From Edaphobacter bradus (GTDB lineage Bacteria > Acidobacteriota > Terriglobia > Terriglobales > Acidobacteriaceae): DNA of 64,000 bases. Position numbers and translations under genes: made by a program. This document shows, in pieces, positions 1 to 8,163 of the stretch (position 1 is its first letter; the number at the start of each line of letters is the position of its first letter). The stretch is taken from positions 1 through 64,000 of the forward strand of contig NZ_JAGSYF010000002.1 in the NCBI RefSeq assembly GCF_025685645.1, written 5' to 3'. Below the pieces are notes generated by a model, which made no database searches, had not been told where the DNA came from, and saw nothing but the letters and a program-made list of their open reading frames with translations.

Positions 1-3000
1 TCATTGAAGGCGGTCTGCGTGCTGGTCTGAATGGTGAGTGTGATCGGCGTTGCCGCGCTGCCCGCCGCGATCGTTGCCGGCGAGAAGGTCGCGGTTGCTC
101 CGCTGGGCAGACCGCTTGCGCTCAACGTCAACGCATCGGGGAAGGTTGCTGCGCCGGTGGGGGAGAAGGTAAGGGTGAAGGTCGCTGCTGCCCCCGGGGC
201 CACGGTCGCAGTCCCAGAGCTGGAACCTGTCCCCGAGCCAGAGGAGAGCGTAAAGCTTGGGGTCACAGTGAAGCTGGGGGTCGCAGTCGCCGGGCCAAAG
301 TTTCCGCTGGCGACCTGGCTGGCACTTAGAACTACCGTACCCGCGCCTGTCAGTGTCACGGTTGAACCCGAGACCGTCGCCGGACCCGAGACCACCGAGT
401 AGGTGAAGGCTCCGGTGGAGTTGGAGGAGGCGGTGACCGTGAACGGTGCATCGCCATAGGTGTGGTTGGGAACCGTAAAGCTGATTGTCGGGGTAGCCAA
501 TGCGACCGTAAAGGTCGCGCTCTTCGTGCCAGAAGCAAAGTTCGCGTCCGCTGCCTCCGAGGCCTGCAGCACTACCGTTCCTGCGCCCGTCAGAGTGACC
601 GTCGAACCCGAGACCGTTGCCGGACCCGAGACTACCGAGTAGGTGAAGGCTCCGGTGGAGCTGGAGGTGGCGCTCACTGTGAAGGAAGTGTCGCCATAAG
701 TGTGGTTGGGAACGGTGAAAGCGATCGTCGGGGTGCCCGTTGCGACCGTGAAGGTCGCGTTCTTCGTGCTAGCAGCGAAGTTGGCGTCCGCGGCCTCGGA
801 GGCCAGCAGTACTACGGTTCCTGTGCCTGTCAGTGTCACGGTTGAACCCGCGACCGTTGCCGGGCCCGAGACCACCGAGTAGGTGAAGGCCCCGGTGGAG
901 TTGGAGGTGGCGCTGACCGTGAAGGGAGCGTCGCCGTAGGTGTGGTTGGGAACGGTGAAAGCGATCGTCGGGGTGCCCGTTGCGACCGTGAAGGTCGCGT
1001 TCTTCGTGCCAGCAGCGAAGTTGGCGTCTGCTGCCTCGGAGGCTTGGAGCACTACGGTTCCCGCGCCTGTCAGTGTCACGGTTGAACCCGCGACCGTTGC
1101 CGGGCCCGAGACCACCGAGTAGGTGAAGGCTCCGGTGGAGTTGGAGGTGGCGCTCACCGTGAAGGGAGCGTCACCGTAGGTGTGGTTAGGAACGGTGAAA
1201 GTGATCGTCGGAGTGCCCGCTGCGACCGTGAAGGTCGCGCTCTGCGTGCCAGCAGCATAGTTCGCGTCGGCTGCTTCGGAGGCCTGCAGCACCACCGTTC
1301 CTGTGCCTGTCAGCGTCACGGTTGAACCCGCGATCGTTGCCGGGCCCGAGACGACCGAGTAGGTGAAGGCTCCCGTGGAGTTGGAGGTGGCGCTCACCGT
1401 GAACGGAGCGTCGCCGTAGGTGTGGTTAGGAACGGTGAAGCTAATCGTCACGGCTTGTGCGATGACGGTCAGGCTGAAGTTCGCCGTCGCCGTCGCGCTG
1501 TTCGCATCCGTCACCGTCACGGTATACGTCGCTGCTGCGCTTGCTACCGTGGGTGTGCCCGTAATTGCTCCTGTGCTCGAACTAAAGCTCAGTCCGGCGG
1601 GCAGTGCAGGCGACACACTGTAGGTAAGGGTTCCCGTACCGCCGGAAGCAGTCACCGGGGTGAACGGCGTCGCCGCATGGTTCACCGTCAACGTTGTCGA
1701 GGCAATGGCCTGCGTCGCGGTCAGCGCCTGTGTCGCCGTTCCGCTCAGCGGGATGATCTGCGTGGCATAGCCGGGAGCCGCTGCGTTCAGGTGGTCGTCT
1801 GTGATCACCAGCGAACCTCTGACGGAGCCGGCCGCAGTTGGCGTAAAGCTGATCAGGTTCGTACAGGATGCGCCAGGGGCCAGCGTCGCCGCGCTCGAAC
1901 TCGACGAGAGCTGAGGGCAGGTGGAGCTGTTTCCGAACGTGAATCCGGCTGCAATGCTGGGGTTAAGGCCCGTTGCGGGTACCGGGAACGTGAGCGCTGC
2001 GTTGCCGATGTTGGTGAGCGTCACCGTCTGGGAGCTGTCGCTGCTGGTCTGCCCCACAGCCGTCGTTGCAAAGCTCAGGCTCGGAGCATCCGCGTAATCC
2101 AACTTCAGCACGCGGTTGTCGTTGCGATCCACGCTGTAGACGTTGCCGCTGCCGTCCACAGCTACACTAAAGGTACCATTCAGTCCGGTCGCGATCGTGC
2201 TCTGGGTGTAACTGCCGCCGGAGAGCGTCTCCTTCAGAACACTGCTGTAGCCGTCCGCGATGTAGACGTTGCCACTGCCGTCCACAGCTACACCACGGGA
2301 ACCGGTCAGTCCGCTCGCGATTGTGCTCTGGGTGTAACTGCCGCCGGAGAGCGTCTCCTTCAGCACACGGCCGCCGCCTGTAAACTCCACGATGTAGACA
2401 CTGCCGCTGCCGTCCACAGCTACAGCTATAGGCCCGCTCAGTCCAGTCCCGATCGTGCTCTGGGTGTAGGTGCCGCCGGAGAGGGTCTCCTTCAGAACAC
2501 GGTTGGTGTAGTAATCCGCGATGTAGACGTTGCCGTTGCCGTCCACAGCTATCTTAAAGGGACCATTCAGTCCAGTCCCGATCGTGCTCTCGGTGTAGCT
2601 GCCTCCGGCAGAGAGTGTCTCCTTCAGAACACGGTTGTTATAGGTATCCGCGATGTAGAGGTTGCCGCTTCCGTCAACAGCTACACCAAAGGGATTGACC
2701 AGTACACTTGTCGGGACCACACTTTGGCTGTAGGTACCGCCGGAGAGCGTCTCCTTCAGTACCTGGTTGTTGCCGCTATCCACGATGTAGACATTGCCGC
2801 TGCCGTCCAATACTGCATCTGCGAGATGGCTCAGTCCGCTCACGATCGCGCTCTGCGTAGCCGGCGTAAAGCTGACCTGCGGTCCCGATCCGGTTCCGTA
2901 GACATAGCCCGTCTCAATGACGTTGCCCGAGCCGTCGTAGAGGACCACTGCGCCGTAACGGGGGCCGGTGAGCGTGGGATTGAAGGTCACGTCGACCGTG

Positions 3001-4181
3001 CAGGTATTGCCGGCGTTGTAGGTGGTTCCCGAGACGCAGGCCGAGGCAGGCTGGCTGGTGGCAGCCTGGAAGTCCAAGCCGGCAGCTCCCATGGTCAGTA
3101 CCGCGTAAGGCGAAGCTCCCAGCGTACCGCTGGCGGTGAAGGTAAAGCTCAGGCTCTGGCTGGCGCTGGTGCTGCCCACCGCAACCGTATTGAAGTTGAC
3201 TCCGCCGGGCTGCAGCATCACCACGCGGTTGTTGCCGGAATCCGCGATATAGACGTTGCCGCTGCCGTCAACAGCTATACCAAAGGGAGCATTCAGTCCA
3301 CTCCCGATCGTACTCTGGGTGTAACTGCCGCCGGAGAGCGTCTCCTTCAGCACACGGCTGTTGTGGGTATCCGCGATGTAGACGTTGCCGCTGCCGTCAA
3401 CAGCTACACCACCGGGATTGTTCAGTCCACTCCCGATCGTGCTCTCGGTGTAGCTGCCGCCGGAGAGCGTCTCCTTCAACACCCGGTTGTTTAAGGTATC
3501 CGCGATGTAGACGTTGCCGCTGCCGTCAACAGTTACACCATTGGGACGGTTGAGTACACTCCCGATCGTGCTCTGGGTGTAGCTGCCGCCGGAGAGCGTC
3601 TCCTTCACCACCCGGTTGTTGGCGGTATCCGCGATGTAGACGTTGCCGCTGCCGTCAACAGCTACACCACCGGGACCGTTCAGCCCACTCCCGATCGTGC
3701 TCTCGGTGTAGCTGCCGCCGGAGAGCGTCTCCTTCAACACCCGGTTGTTAGCGGAATCCGCGATGTAGACGTTGCCGCTGCCGTCAACAACTACACCCCA
3801 GGTATAGCTCAGTCCACTCCCGATCGTGCTCTGGGTGTAGCTGCCGCCGGAGAGCGTCTCCTTCAGCACCCGGTGGTTATAGGTATCCGCGATGTAGATG
3901 TTGCCGCTGCCGTCCACAGCTACATCACCGGGACTGTTCAGTCCACTTGTCGAGACCGTACTTTGTGTGTAGGTGAAGTTCGCCGTCTGCGCGAATCCGC
4001 TTACGGCGCTGAGGCACAGAGTCGCCACGGCCAACAACGCGCAGCGAATAAGCTTCTTTCTGCGTGGGGCCTCTTTGATGTACCGATCCTCCAGCGCAGC
4101 CGCCTGGCTGTCGCTGGGAACCACTCGGGAAGCTACTCTGGGCGAGACATGGGAAGTGCCAAAGGCAGCGGAAAACAACAT
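1..4181 (-). CDS. Secreted NHL-repeat / Ig-like (MBG-type) repeat protein, partial at left edge
   Basis: The reverse strand is open from ATG at 4181 (AGGAGA about 8 nt upstream) to the window edge, at least 1393 codons, with no stop reached. The start gives an unusual leader: about 35 hydrophilic residues, then RRKKLIRCALLAVATLCL and a cleavage-like site ending GFAQ. Next come NHL beta-propeller units of about 43 residues (pattern AVDGSGNVYIADTxNNRVLKETLSGGSYTQSTIG), a spacer Ig-like region, a second NHL block, a choice-of-anchor-D-like segment (SFTPTAAGSVRGSLVI), a putative-Ig segment (PALPAGLSFSSSTG) and at least five MBG-like units of exactly 80 residues (FTVPNHTYGDAPFTVSATSN). Such proteins are typical large extracellular or surface proteins of Acidobacteria. 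The propellers may bind a ligand or partner; no enzymatic motif is visible. Its strand carries a long spurious open frame on the opposite side because of the repeats. Confidence 0.85.
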   Translation of the reverse strand, partial: MLFSAAFGTSHVSPRVASRVVPSDSQAAALEDRYIKEAPRRKKLIRCALLAVATLCLSAVSGFAQTANFTYTQSTVSTSGLNSPGDVAVDGSGNIYIADTYNHRVLKETLSGGSYTQSTIGSGLSYTWGVVVDGSGNVYIADSANNRVLKETLSGGSYTESTIGSGLNGPGGVAVDGSGNVYIADTANNRVVKETLSGGSYTQSTIGSVLNRPNGVTVDGSGNVYIADTLNNRVLKETLSGGSYTESTIGSGLNNPGGVAVDGSGNVYIADTHNSRVLKETLSGGSYTQSTIGSGLNAPFGIAVDGSGNVYIADSGNNRVVMLQPGGVNFNTVAVGSTSASQSLSFTFTASGTLGASPYAVLTMGAAGLDFQAATSQPASACVSGTTYNAGNTCTVDVTFNPTLTGPRYGAVVLYDGSGNVIETGYVYGTGSGPQVSFTPATQSAIVSGLSHLADAVLDGSGNVYIVDSGNNQVLKETLSGGTYSQSVVPTSVLVNPFGVAVDGSGNLYIADTYNNRVLKETLSAGGSYTESTIGTGLNGPFKIAVDGNGNVYIADYYTNRVLKETLSGGTYTQSTIGTGLSGPIAVAVDGSGSVYIVEFTGGGRVLKETLSGGSYTQSTIASGLTGSRGVAVDGSGNVYIADGYSSVLKETLSGGSYTQSTIATGLNGTFSVAVDGSGNVYSVDRNDNRVLKLDYADAPSLSFATTAVGQTSSDSSQTVTLTNIGNAALTFPVPATGLNPSIAAGFTFGNSSTCPQLSSSSSAATLAPGASCTNLISFTPTAAGSVRGSLVITDDHLNAAAPGYATQIIPLSGTATQALTATQAIASTTLTVNHAATPFTPVTASGGTGTLTYSVSPALPAGLSFSSSTGAITGTPTVASAAATYTVTVTDANSATATANFSLTVIAQAVTISFTVPNHTYGDAPFTVSATSNSTGAFTYSVVSGPATIAGSTVTLTGTGTVVLQASEAADANYAAGTQSATFTVAAGTPTITFTVPNHTYGDAPFTVSATSNSTGAFTYSVVSGPATVAGSTVTLTGAGTVVLQASEAADANFAAGTKNATFTVATGTPTIAFTVPNHTYGDAPFTVSATSNSTGAFTYSVVSGPATVAGSTVTLTGTGTVVLLASEAADANFAASTKNATFTVATGTPTIAFTVPNHTYGDTSFTVSATSSSTGAFTYSVVSGPATVSGSTVTLTGAGTVVLQASEAADANFASGTKSATFTVALATPTISFTVPNHTYGDAPFTVTASSNSTGAFTYSVVSGPATVSGSTVTLTGAGTVVLSASQVASGNFGPATATPSFTVTPSFTLSSGSGTGSSSGTATVAPGAAATFTLTFSPTGAATFPDALTLSASGLPSGATATFSPATIAAGSAATPITLTIQTSTQTAFN
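345..1450. repeat. Tandem 240-bp coding repeats (80-residue Ig-like units)
   Basis: The same block recurs with exact 240-bp period; anchor segments begin near 401, 641, 881, 1121 and 1361. The copies are near-identical but not perfect, so they are a recently amplified protein repeat inside the minus-strand gene and not a CRISPR or intergenic repeat. Confidence 0.9.
2100..3960. repeat. Tandem ~129-bp coding repeats (NHL units), two blocks
   Basis: A 43-codon unit repeats with a period near 129 bp in two blocks, roughly 2100-2870 and 3200-3960. They are separated by a non-repeat Ig-like segment. Within the 3' block, copies at about 3341, 3470, 3599, 3728 and 3858 are very similar. Confidence 0.85.
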
Positions 4182-4582
4182 TACTGTAGATCTCCTGAAA
4201 AGATGCATTGAAGCGGTTGAGTAAATCACTGTACGAAAGCGAACAAGAGTGGCTATCCGGCCATCTGCTGGCCGCAACGGGTGCCCTTACCCCCAAGGGG
4301 AAAAAGTGGATGAGATTAGATGAGATTAACTGAGAGGAATCCAGAGACGAAGAGGTGTCCTCCCCAGGCCGAAGACAAACCGACGAAGCACGACAGACAT
4401 GCAAAACTTTCTCTTCGACAGCCTGCAGAGGAACCGAGCTGTCCAGAGATTACAGAACAAACCGGAATATCCTTACACTGTGAAGTATTTGAATCTTGAG
4501 AAGTAAGAGCGTTTTTAGGCTACAAAACGGCGTCACATCGTGTCATCACCCAAAAGTTGCAACTAATTGCAAAATAGGGGGG
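4182..4582. other. Intergenic region upstream of the NHL-repeat gene
   Basis: No convincing gene. It holds the ribosome-binding site of the NHL gene and two perfect head-to-tail copies of GATGAGATTA around 4308-4330 (10-bp period). The repeat could be a regulator site for the 4181 gene, but it does not have the 11-bp spacing of the operator family found later in the window. Confidence 0.4.
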
Positions 4583-4726
4583 TTATCGGATCTCGTTGCT
4601 GGGTGGGGCGGTTATGACTACGGTTTTGGCGTTCAGGAATTCGCGCATTCCGGCGGCGGAGAGTTCGCGGCCGTAGCCTGAGTGTTCGATTCCTCCGAAG
4701 GGGAGGCGGGGGTCGCTGGCTACCAT
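4583..4726 (-). pseudogene. C-terminal remnant of an NAD(P)-dependent aldehyde dehydrogenase
   Basis: A 47-residue minus-strand frame ending in TAA at 4583 reads [19 protein letters not shown], then [11 protein letters not shown]. This is the characteristic C-terminal signature of succinate-semialdehyde-type aldehyde dehydrogenases (SDPRLPFGG...SGYGREL...GIREF.N.KTV). The family is normally about 450-480 residues. Upstream of position 4726 the reading frame loses all similarity, and the catalytic Cys and Glu regions are absent. It is therefore a gene stump left by a deletion or insertion. Confidence 0.8.
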
Positions 4727-4967
4727 GGGTAGTCATCTGGGCGCGGACACTCCCCAAGAGATGATTTCGCCTAACGGCCAAACGGCGCGAGATGTTTCCC
4801 TGAGTGTCGGCAAAAGTGAACTATCGCGTACTTCGAGCCTCTAGTGCCGGATCGAACCATTGAATGGCGCAATCCTCAGTACCGGGCCTATTACCGGCTA
4901 ACCGGAAACTCGGTCTACTGAGGTGTGTCGCTTCACGATTGCCGAGAATGTGGACAGGTTATAGTTG
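4727..4967. other. Unassigned stretch between gene fragments
   Basis: I see no coding signal or recognisable site here. It joins the aldehyde dehydrogenase stump to an AT-richer orphan frame and is probably rearrangement debris. Confidence 0.4.
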
Positions 4968-5273
4968 TTACTCGATGTTCTTGGACAACGACATCTCGAC
5001 CACGAAGAACAACCAGAAAGACCATCTCGGGCTGCGAATCAGCGCCGTTATTATCCCTGATCTGTACGGATTGAAATCAAAGATTCTCACTATTTCCTCG
5101 ATGATTTCTGACTTTGATTTTGTGCCAACGTCAAACAACTCGATCTTGTGATCTCCGCTCTTGTGCATTCGGCAAAACATGTTGAGCCGCGCATCATGGC
5201 CGTACTCCCTGAGATCACCGGCAAATTCGTAATACTTCGAGGGGCGGAAGGGGCTCTTCTCAGAGGCGGTCAA
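4968..5273 (-). CDS. Hypothetical protein or fragment (about 100 residues)
   Basis: This is an open frame of 101 codons starting at a TTG; the frame stays open four codons further up, to a TAG. No ribosome-binding site is obvious, so it may be an internal piece of a longer lost gene. The composition is protein-like (mixed charged and hydrophobic, with KIELFDVGTKSKSEIIEEIV and a hydrophobic stretch SFWLFFVVEM near the end). The DNA is more AT-rich than its surroundings, which suggests foreign origin. I do not recognise the family. It sits between an aldehyde dehydrogenase stump and a dead insertion sequence. Confidence 0.35.
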   Translation of the reverse strand: MTASEKSPFRPSKYYEFAGDLREYGHDARLNMFCRMHKSGDHKIELFDVGTKSKSEIIEEIVRIFDFNPYRSGIITALIRSPRWSFWLFFVVEMSLSKNIE

Positions 5274-5360
5274 ATTCGGATGTGAAACCTACTCTCCGGG
5301 GAATTCGGAGGTCGAGTTTATCGATCATCACGTACCCCGGGGAAAAAGTATGGGGTACTA

Positions 5361-5393
5361 GAGTTGCAGGCTATTAGACAGAGCCTGCAACTC
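5361..5393. other. Perfect 12-bp-stem hairpin at the left side of the IS remnant
   Basis: GAGTTGCAGGCT (5361-5372) and its exact reverse complement AGCCTGCAACTC (5382-5393) flank a 9-nt loop. No T-run follows, so it is not a standard terminator. It lies about 30 bp before the transposase homology and may be a relic of an element end or an old attachment site. Confidence 0.7.
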
Positions 5394-5423
5394 AAGACGG
5401 CTTCGCAACGCGGGGTCACGTAG

Positions 5424-5985
5424 TGGCAGCGGGCGGGGGTGCTGGACGGCATATTGTGGGCGCTCTGCGAAGACCTGTTGGCCCGAGGCGAACTCGGGCT
5501 GGAAGAGGCCTTCATCGACGTCTCCTTCGCGGGGGCCAAAAGGGGCGATCGCATTGGTCCAACACGCTGTGGCAAAGGGAGCAAGATCATGGCAATCGCG
5601 GACGGCCATGGTCTTCCTATCGCCGTGCGGGTTACAAGCGCTTCACCGAATGAGTCCACGCTGGTCGAAGACACACTCAGTCAACGCCACGTCGGTGGAT
5701 TGCCGAAACGGTTGATTGCAGACCGTGCCTACGATAGCGATCGGCTGGATGAACGGCTGCGCCAGGAGCACAGCATCGAATTGCTTGTGCCCAATCGCCG
5801 CAGGCGAAAGCGAACTCAGGTTGGACAGCCACTGCGCCGCTACCGCCGGCGTTGGAAAGCCGAGCGGCTGTTTTGCCTGGCTGAAGAACTACTGCCGTAT
5901 CTGCAGCCGCTGGGGACGCCATGCGGACAACTTTCTCGGAATGGTTCAACTCGGATGCAGGTTGATTCTCTTGAGACATCTATGA
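5424..5985 (+). pseudogene. IS5-family DDE transposase, 5'-truncated and frameshifted
   Basis: From TGG at 5424 the frame reads WQRAGVLDGILWALCEDLL, typical of the second part of IS5-group transposases. The three acidic DDE residues are visible: AFIDVSFAGA, ADRAYDSD and RRWKAERLF. At the T-run 5871-5874 one extra T shifts the frame. The expected ending (FAWLKNYCRICSRWGRHADN, then NFLGMVQLGC and LRHL, stop 5983-5985) continues in the next frame. A TAG immediately precedes the homology and the N-terminal third is missing. I could not identify terminal inverted repeats. The element abuts the stop codon of the DUF1275 gene at 5994. It is inactive as read. Confidence 0.85.
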
Positions 5986-5993
5986 GACTACTT

Positions 5994-6701
5994 CTAGTCC
6001 TTTTCTGCGTTTCTTGCGCAAGGCAACCGCGACGATATCAGCAACGCGAGGCTACAAAGTGACGACAGTACGACGGAAAAAGCGAGAGCCATGAAGACGG
6101 AGTGCCTTAGGGTTATCGAGCCTAACGCTGCACCAGCAAACATCGCCACCACCGCTGCAATTCGCCGCTGCAAACGGGGATTGGTTCCGCGCGCCAGGGA
6201 CGAATCCGCAGCAAGGCCCGTAATGGTCAACGTCAGCACTGTCGTTGTCAGGTCTGGAACGGCTAACTTACGTACGGCGGCATTTCTCATCCCCATCGCT
6301 ATGGCTGTGAAAGCGATCATCGCGTAAAGCCGTAGGAAATGCGGAGATGAAACGACACTATAGCCAAGTGCGGCCAGAGTTGCCCCGACTAAGAAAACAA
6401 TCTCCAATGCAAAAACCGAACTCGCGGCACGAAGCTGCGCCACTGCGCTTGCGCCAGCCATGATGCGACCGCCAACCGCGGCGCCTGCAAGAAACCCCAA
6501 GAGAGCAGTGATTGAACCGGCCAGGGACACCTGAGGTACACCCGTACTCGCAAATGCAAGAAGAACGATGTTTCCAGTCATGTTTGCTGTGAATACATGC
6601 CCGAGAGAAAGGAAGCTCACTGCATCGACAAGACCGGTAACGGCGGTCATCCCAAGCAGCGCATATGGGAGGATTGAGTCCGCAGTCAGCGCTTTCCACA
6701 T
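5994..6701 (-). CDS. DUF1275 (YoaK-type) membrane protein
   Basis: A 235-residue polytopic inner-membrane protein with the family opening ALLGMTAVTGLVDAVSFLSL followed by FTANMTGNIVLL, and the later conserved AIAMGMRNAAVRKLAVPDLT segment. Length is normal for the family, whose function is unknown. It is the last gene of the minus-strand run starting at 12094, 24 bp after the porin gene. Its stop codon lies within 10 bp of the IS5 remnant, so the insertion landed at the operon's end and may have removed its terminator. Confidence 0.85.
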   Translation of the reverse strand: MWKALTADSILPYALLGMTAVTGLVDAVSFLSLGHVFTANMTGNIVLLAFASTGVPQVSLAGSITALLGFLAGAAVGGRIMAGASAVAQLRAASSVFALEIVFLVGATLAALGYSVVSSPHFLRLYAMIAFTAIAMGMRNAAVRKLAVPDLTTTVLTLTITGLAADSSLARGTNPRLQRRIAAVVAMFAGAALGSITLRHSVFMALAFSVVLSSLCSLALLISSRLPCARNAEKD

Positions 6702-6725
6702 AAATCAAGACCTCTGCTCGTCAGA

Positions 6726-8147
6726 CTAAAACTTGTAGCCGGTCCACAAAGCCCAGTAGTTGAGGTTGCGCCCAGGTTGCGTCTCCTTCAGGAAACTGCC
6801 CGCATAAAAGATTCCGTAGTCACCCTGAAACCATAGGTGACGAGTCTTCTGCCAGCGAATCTGCGTGCCCGGCCTATGTCCGACATAACGCGCCTCGCTT
6901 GCATTGCCGGCACGGATCAGGCTTCCCGGTACGTTGTAGATGCCATCGTCAAGACTCTCTCGCCACTGCACGATCCAATCAAAAGAGGCAGCGACGTTGT
7001 GAGGCAGTGCTATCTCGACGTGAGGATGAACATCTATAAAGTTGATTGGGCCTGGTCCGGTCGTAGCCAAGACGCCGAAGTAGTCTCCCTTTGGGAAGAG
7101 AGGATTGAACGTGCCCAGAGTACTCGTGGCTGGATGATCGCCGCTTGAGATGTCGGCCTTCACGCTAAGACGCGGCTTCAATGGCCTACTTGTAAATCGA
7201 TAGCCGGTTTCTGTAGCAACCGTCCACGCTCGAATATTTCCCGAACCAAACGTGCCGAACTGCCACAGAGCTTCATTGTCAAAGTCCCAACCGGGCCGCT
7301 CGGTCGCAATGGGACGCGAGAGCCGTCCGCCGATGGAGTGACGTACTTCCTGAGCGGTGCCCCGTTGAAATGTGGCTTGCTTTCTATCCAACCCCAGGTA
7401 GTACAGTTCTACTGACGTTTTCGGCGCGGGTCGCGAAGCATAAACGCCCCAGAAACCTACCTGGTGGTTTGGCTGATCGTCAAAAACACCAAATTTGTCC
7501 AGGCGTGGACGCATGGCGAATCCGTCCACCAGCCATTCATTGATTTTGCTTTTGACCAGGAAACCAGCAAAACTCAGGCGGACATTCGGTCCCTCGCGAA
7601 CGTCGATAAGCCGTCCGGATCCGTACTCGAGTTCCTGTATTCCGGCCCTCACCTCGACCGAGTTCTGACCTTCTGCAGTTCCAACCTGCAGGAAGGCGGC
7701 TTGAAAGTCGAGTTTCTTTTCGTCGATCGGACGCGGGCCACCATTCCGGAAGGAATTGATACCGCTCTTAAAGTCGACAAACGTGCGAACGTGCTTTCCG
7801 TAATGGATATCGAAACCCAGCATGTACCTTTCATTCAGGTACCCATTCCAGTAAGGAGCCTGTCCCCAGTAATCGTTGCCGATCTGCTCCCATACTTCCC
7901 TGGCTTCTCCGCTGATCGTCATGAACCAATCACTGCTATCGCCTCGAAGCCGGATAAATTTGAGCGGGTCCCAGAAATCCTGACGGTTGGCGGGATTAGC
8001 CAGAAAGCTCCAGTCTTCGTCCTCACGCAATAACTTGATGCTCCTGTCAGGCGAGTCCGGGATGGCAGAAGATACGGACTGTGCCCCTACAGGAGTTCGT
8101 GTTACGAGCAACACAACTGCCGCCAGCATGGGAAAAAATCGCATCAA
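6726..8147 (-). CDS. Alginate-export-family outer-membrane channel
   Basis: A 473-residue protein with a cleavable signal peptide (MMRFFPMLAAVVLLV...VGAQ). The early conserved segment EDWSFLANPANRQDFWDPLKF leads into an aromatic-rich beta-barrel that ends LNYWALWTGYKF with a C-terminal Phe, as expected for an outer-membrane protein. The alginate-export fold (AlgE-like) forms an 18-strand anion-selective channel; many acidobacterial and proteobacterial members are simply nutrient porins. Its place between a VOC protein and a DUF1275 protein in a hydrolase operon suggests uptake of the operon's substrate rather than alginate secretion. Confidence 0.8.
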   Translation of the reverse strand: MMRFFPMLAAVVLLVTRTPVGAQSVSSAIPDSPDRSIKLLREDEDWSFLANPANRQDFWDPLKFIRLRGDSSDWFMTISGEAREVWEQIGNDYWGQAPYWNGYLNERYMLGFDIHYGKHVRTFVDFKSGINSFRNGGPRPIDEKKLDFQAAFLQVGTAEGQNSVEVRAGIQELEYGSGRLIDVREGPNVRLSFAGFLVKSKINEWLVDGFAMRPRLDKFGVFDDQPNHQVGFWGVYASRPAPKTSVELYYLGLDRKQATFQRGTAQEVRHSIGGRLSRPIATERPGWDFDNEALWQFGTFGSGNIRAWTVATETGYRFTSRPLKPRLSVKADISSGDHPATSTLGTFNPLFPKGDYFGVLATTGPGPINFIDVHPHVEIALPHNVAASFDWIVQWRESLDDGIYNVPGSLIRAGNASEARYVGHRPGTQIRWQKTRHLWFQGDYGIFYAGSFLKETQPGRNLNYWALWTGYKF

Positions 8148-8163
8148 GGTGTTTGCTTAACTA

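Noticed and set aside
1422-3494. A 690-codon plus-strand open frame opposite the NHL-repeat gene
   Set aside because: Its Arg/Gly-rich, periodic translation is the mirror of the minus-strand repeats, it has no family motifs, and the opposite strand gives clean NHL and Ig-like repeats.
2100-3960. Regular repeats that could suggest a CRISPR array
   Set aside because: The units are about 129 bp, wholly coding, and diverge like protein repeats. There are no short repeats with unique spacers and no cas genes.
4307-4345. A thirteenth copy of the 38-bp operator upstream of the NHL gene
   Set aside because: The CTCAT-like boxes recur every 10 bp, not 11, and there is no inverted first box with a 6-bp spacer.
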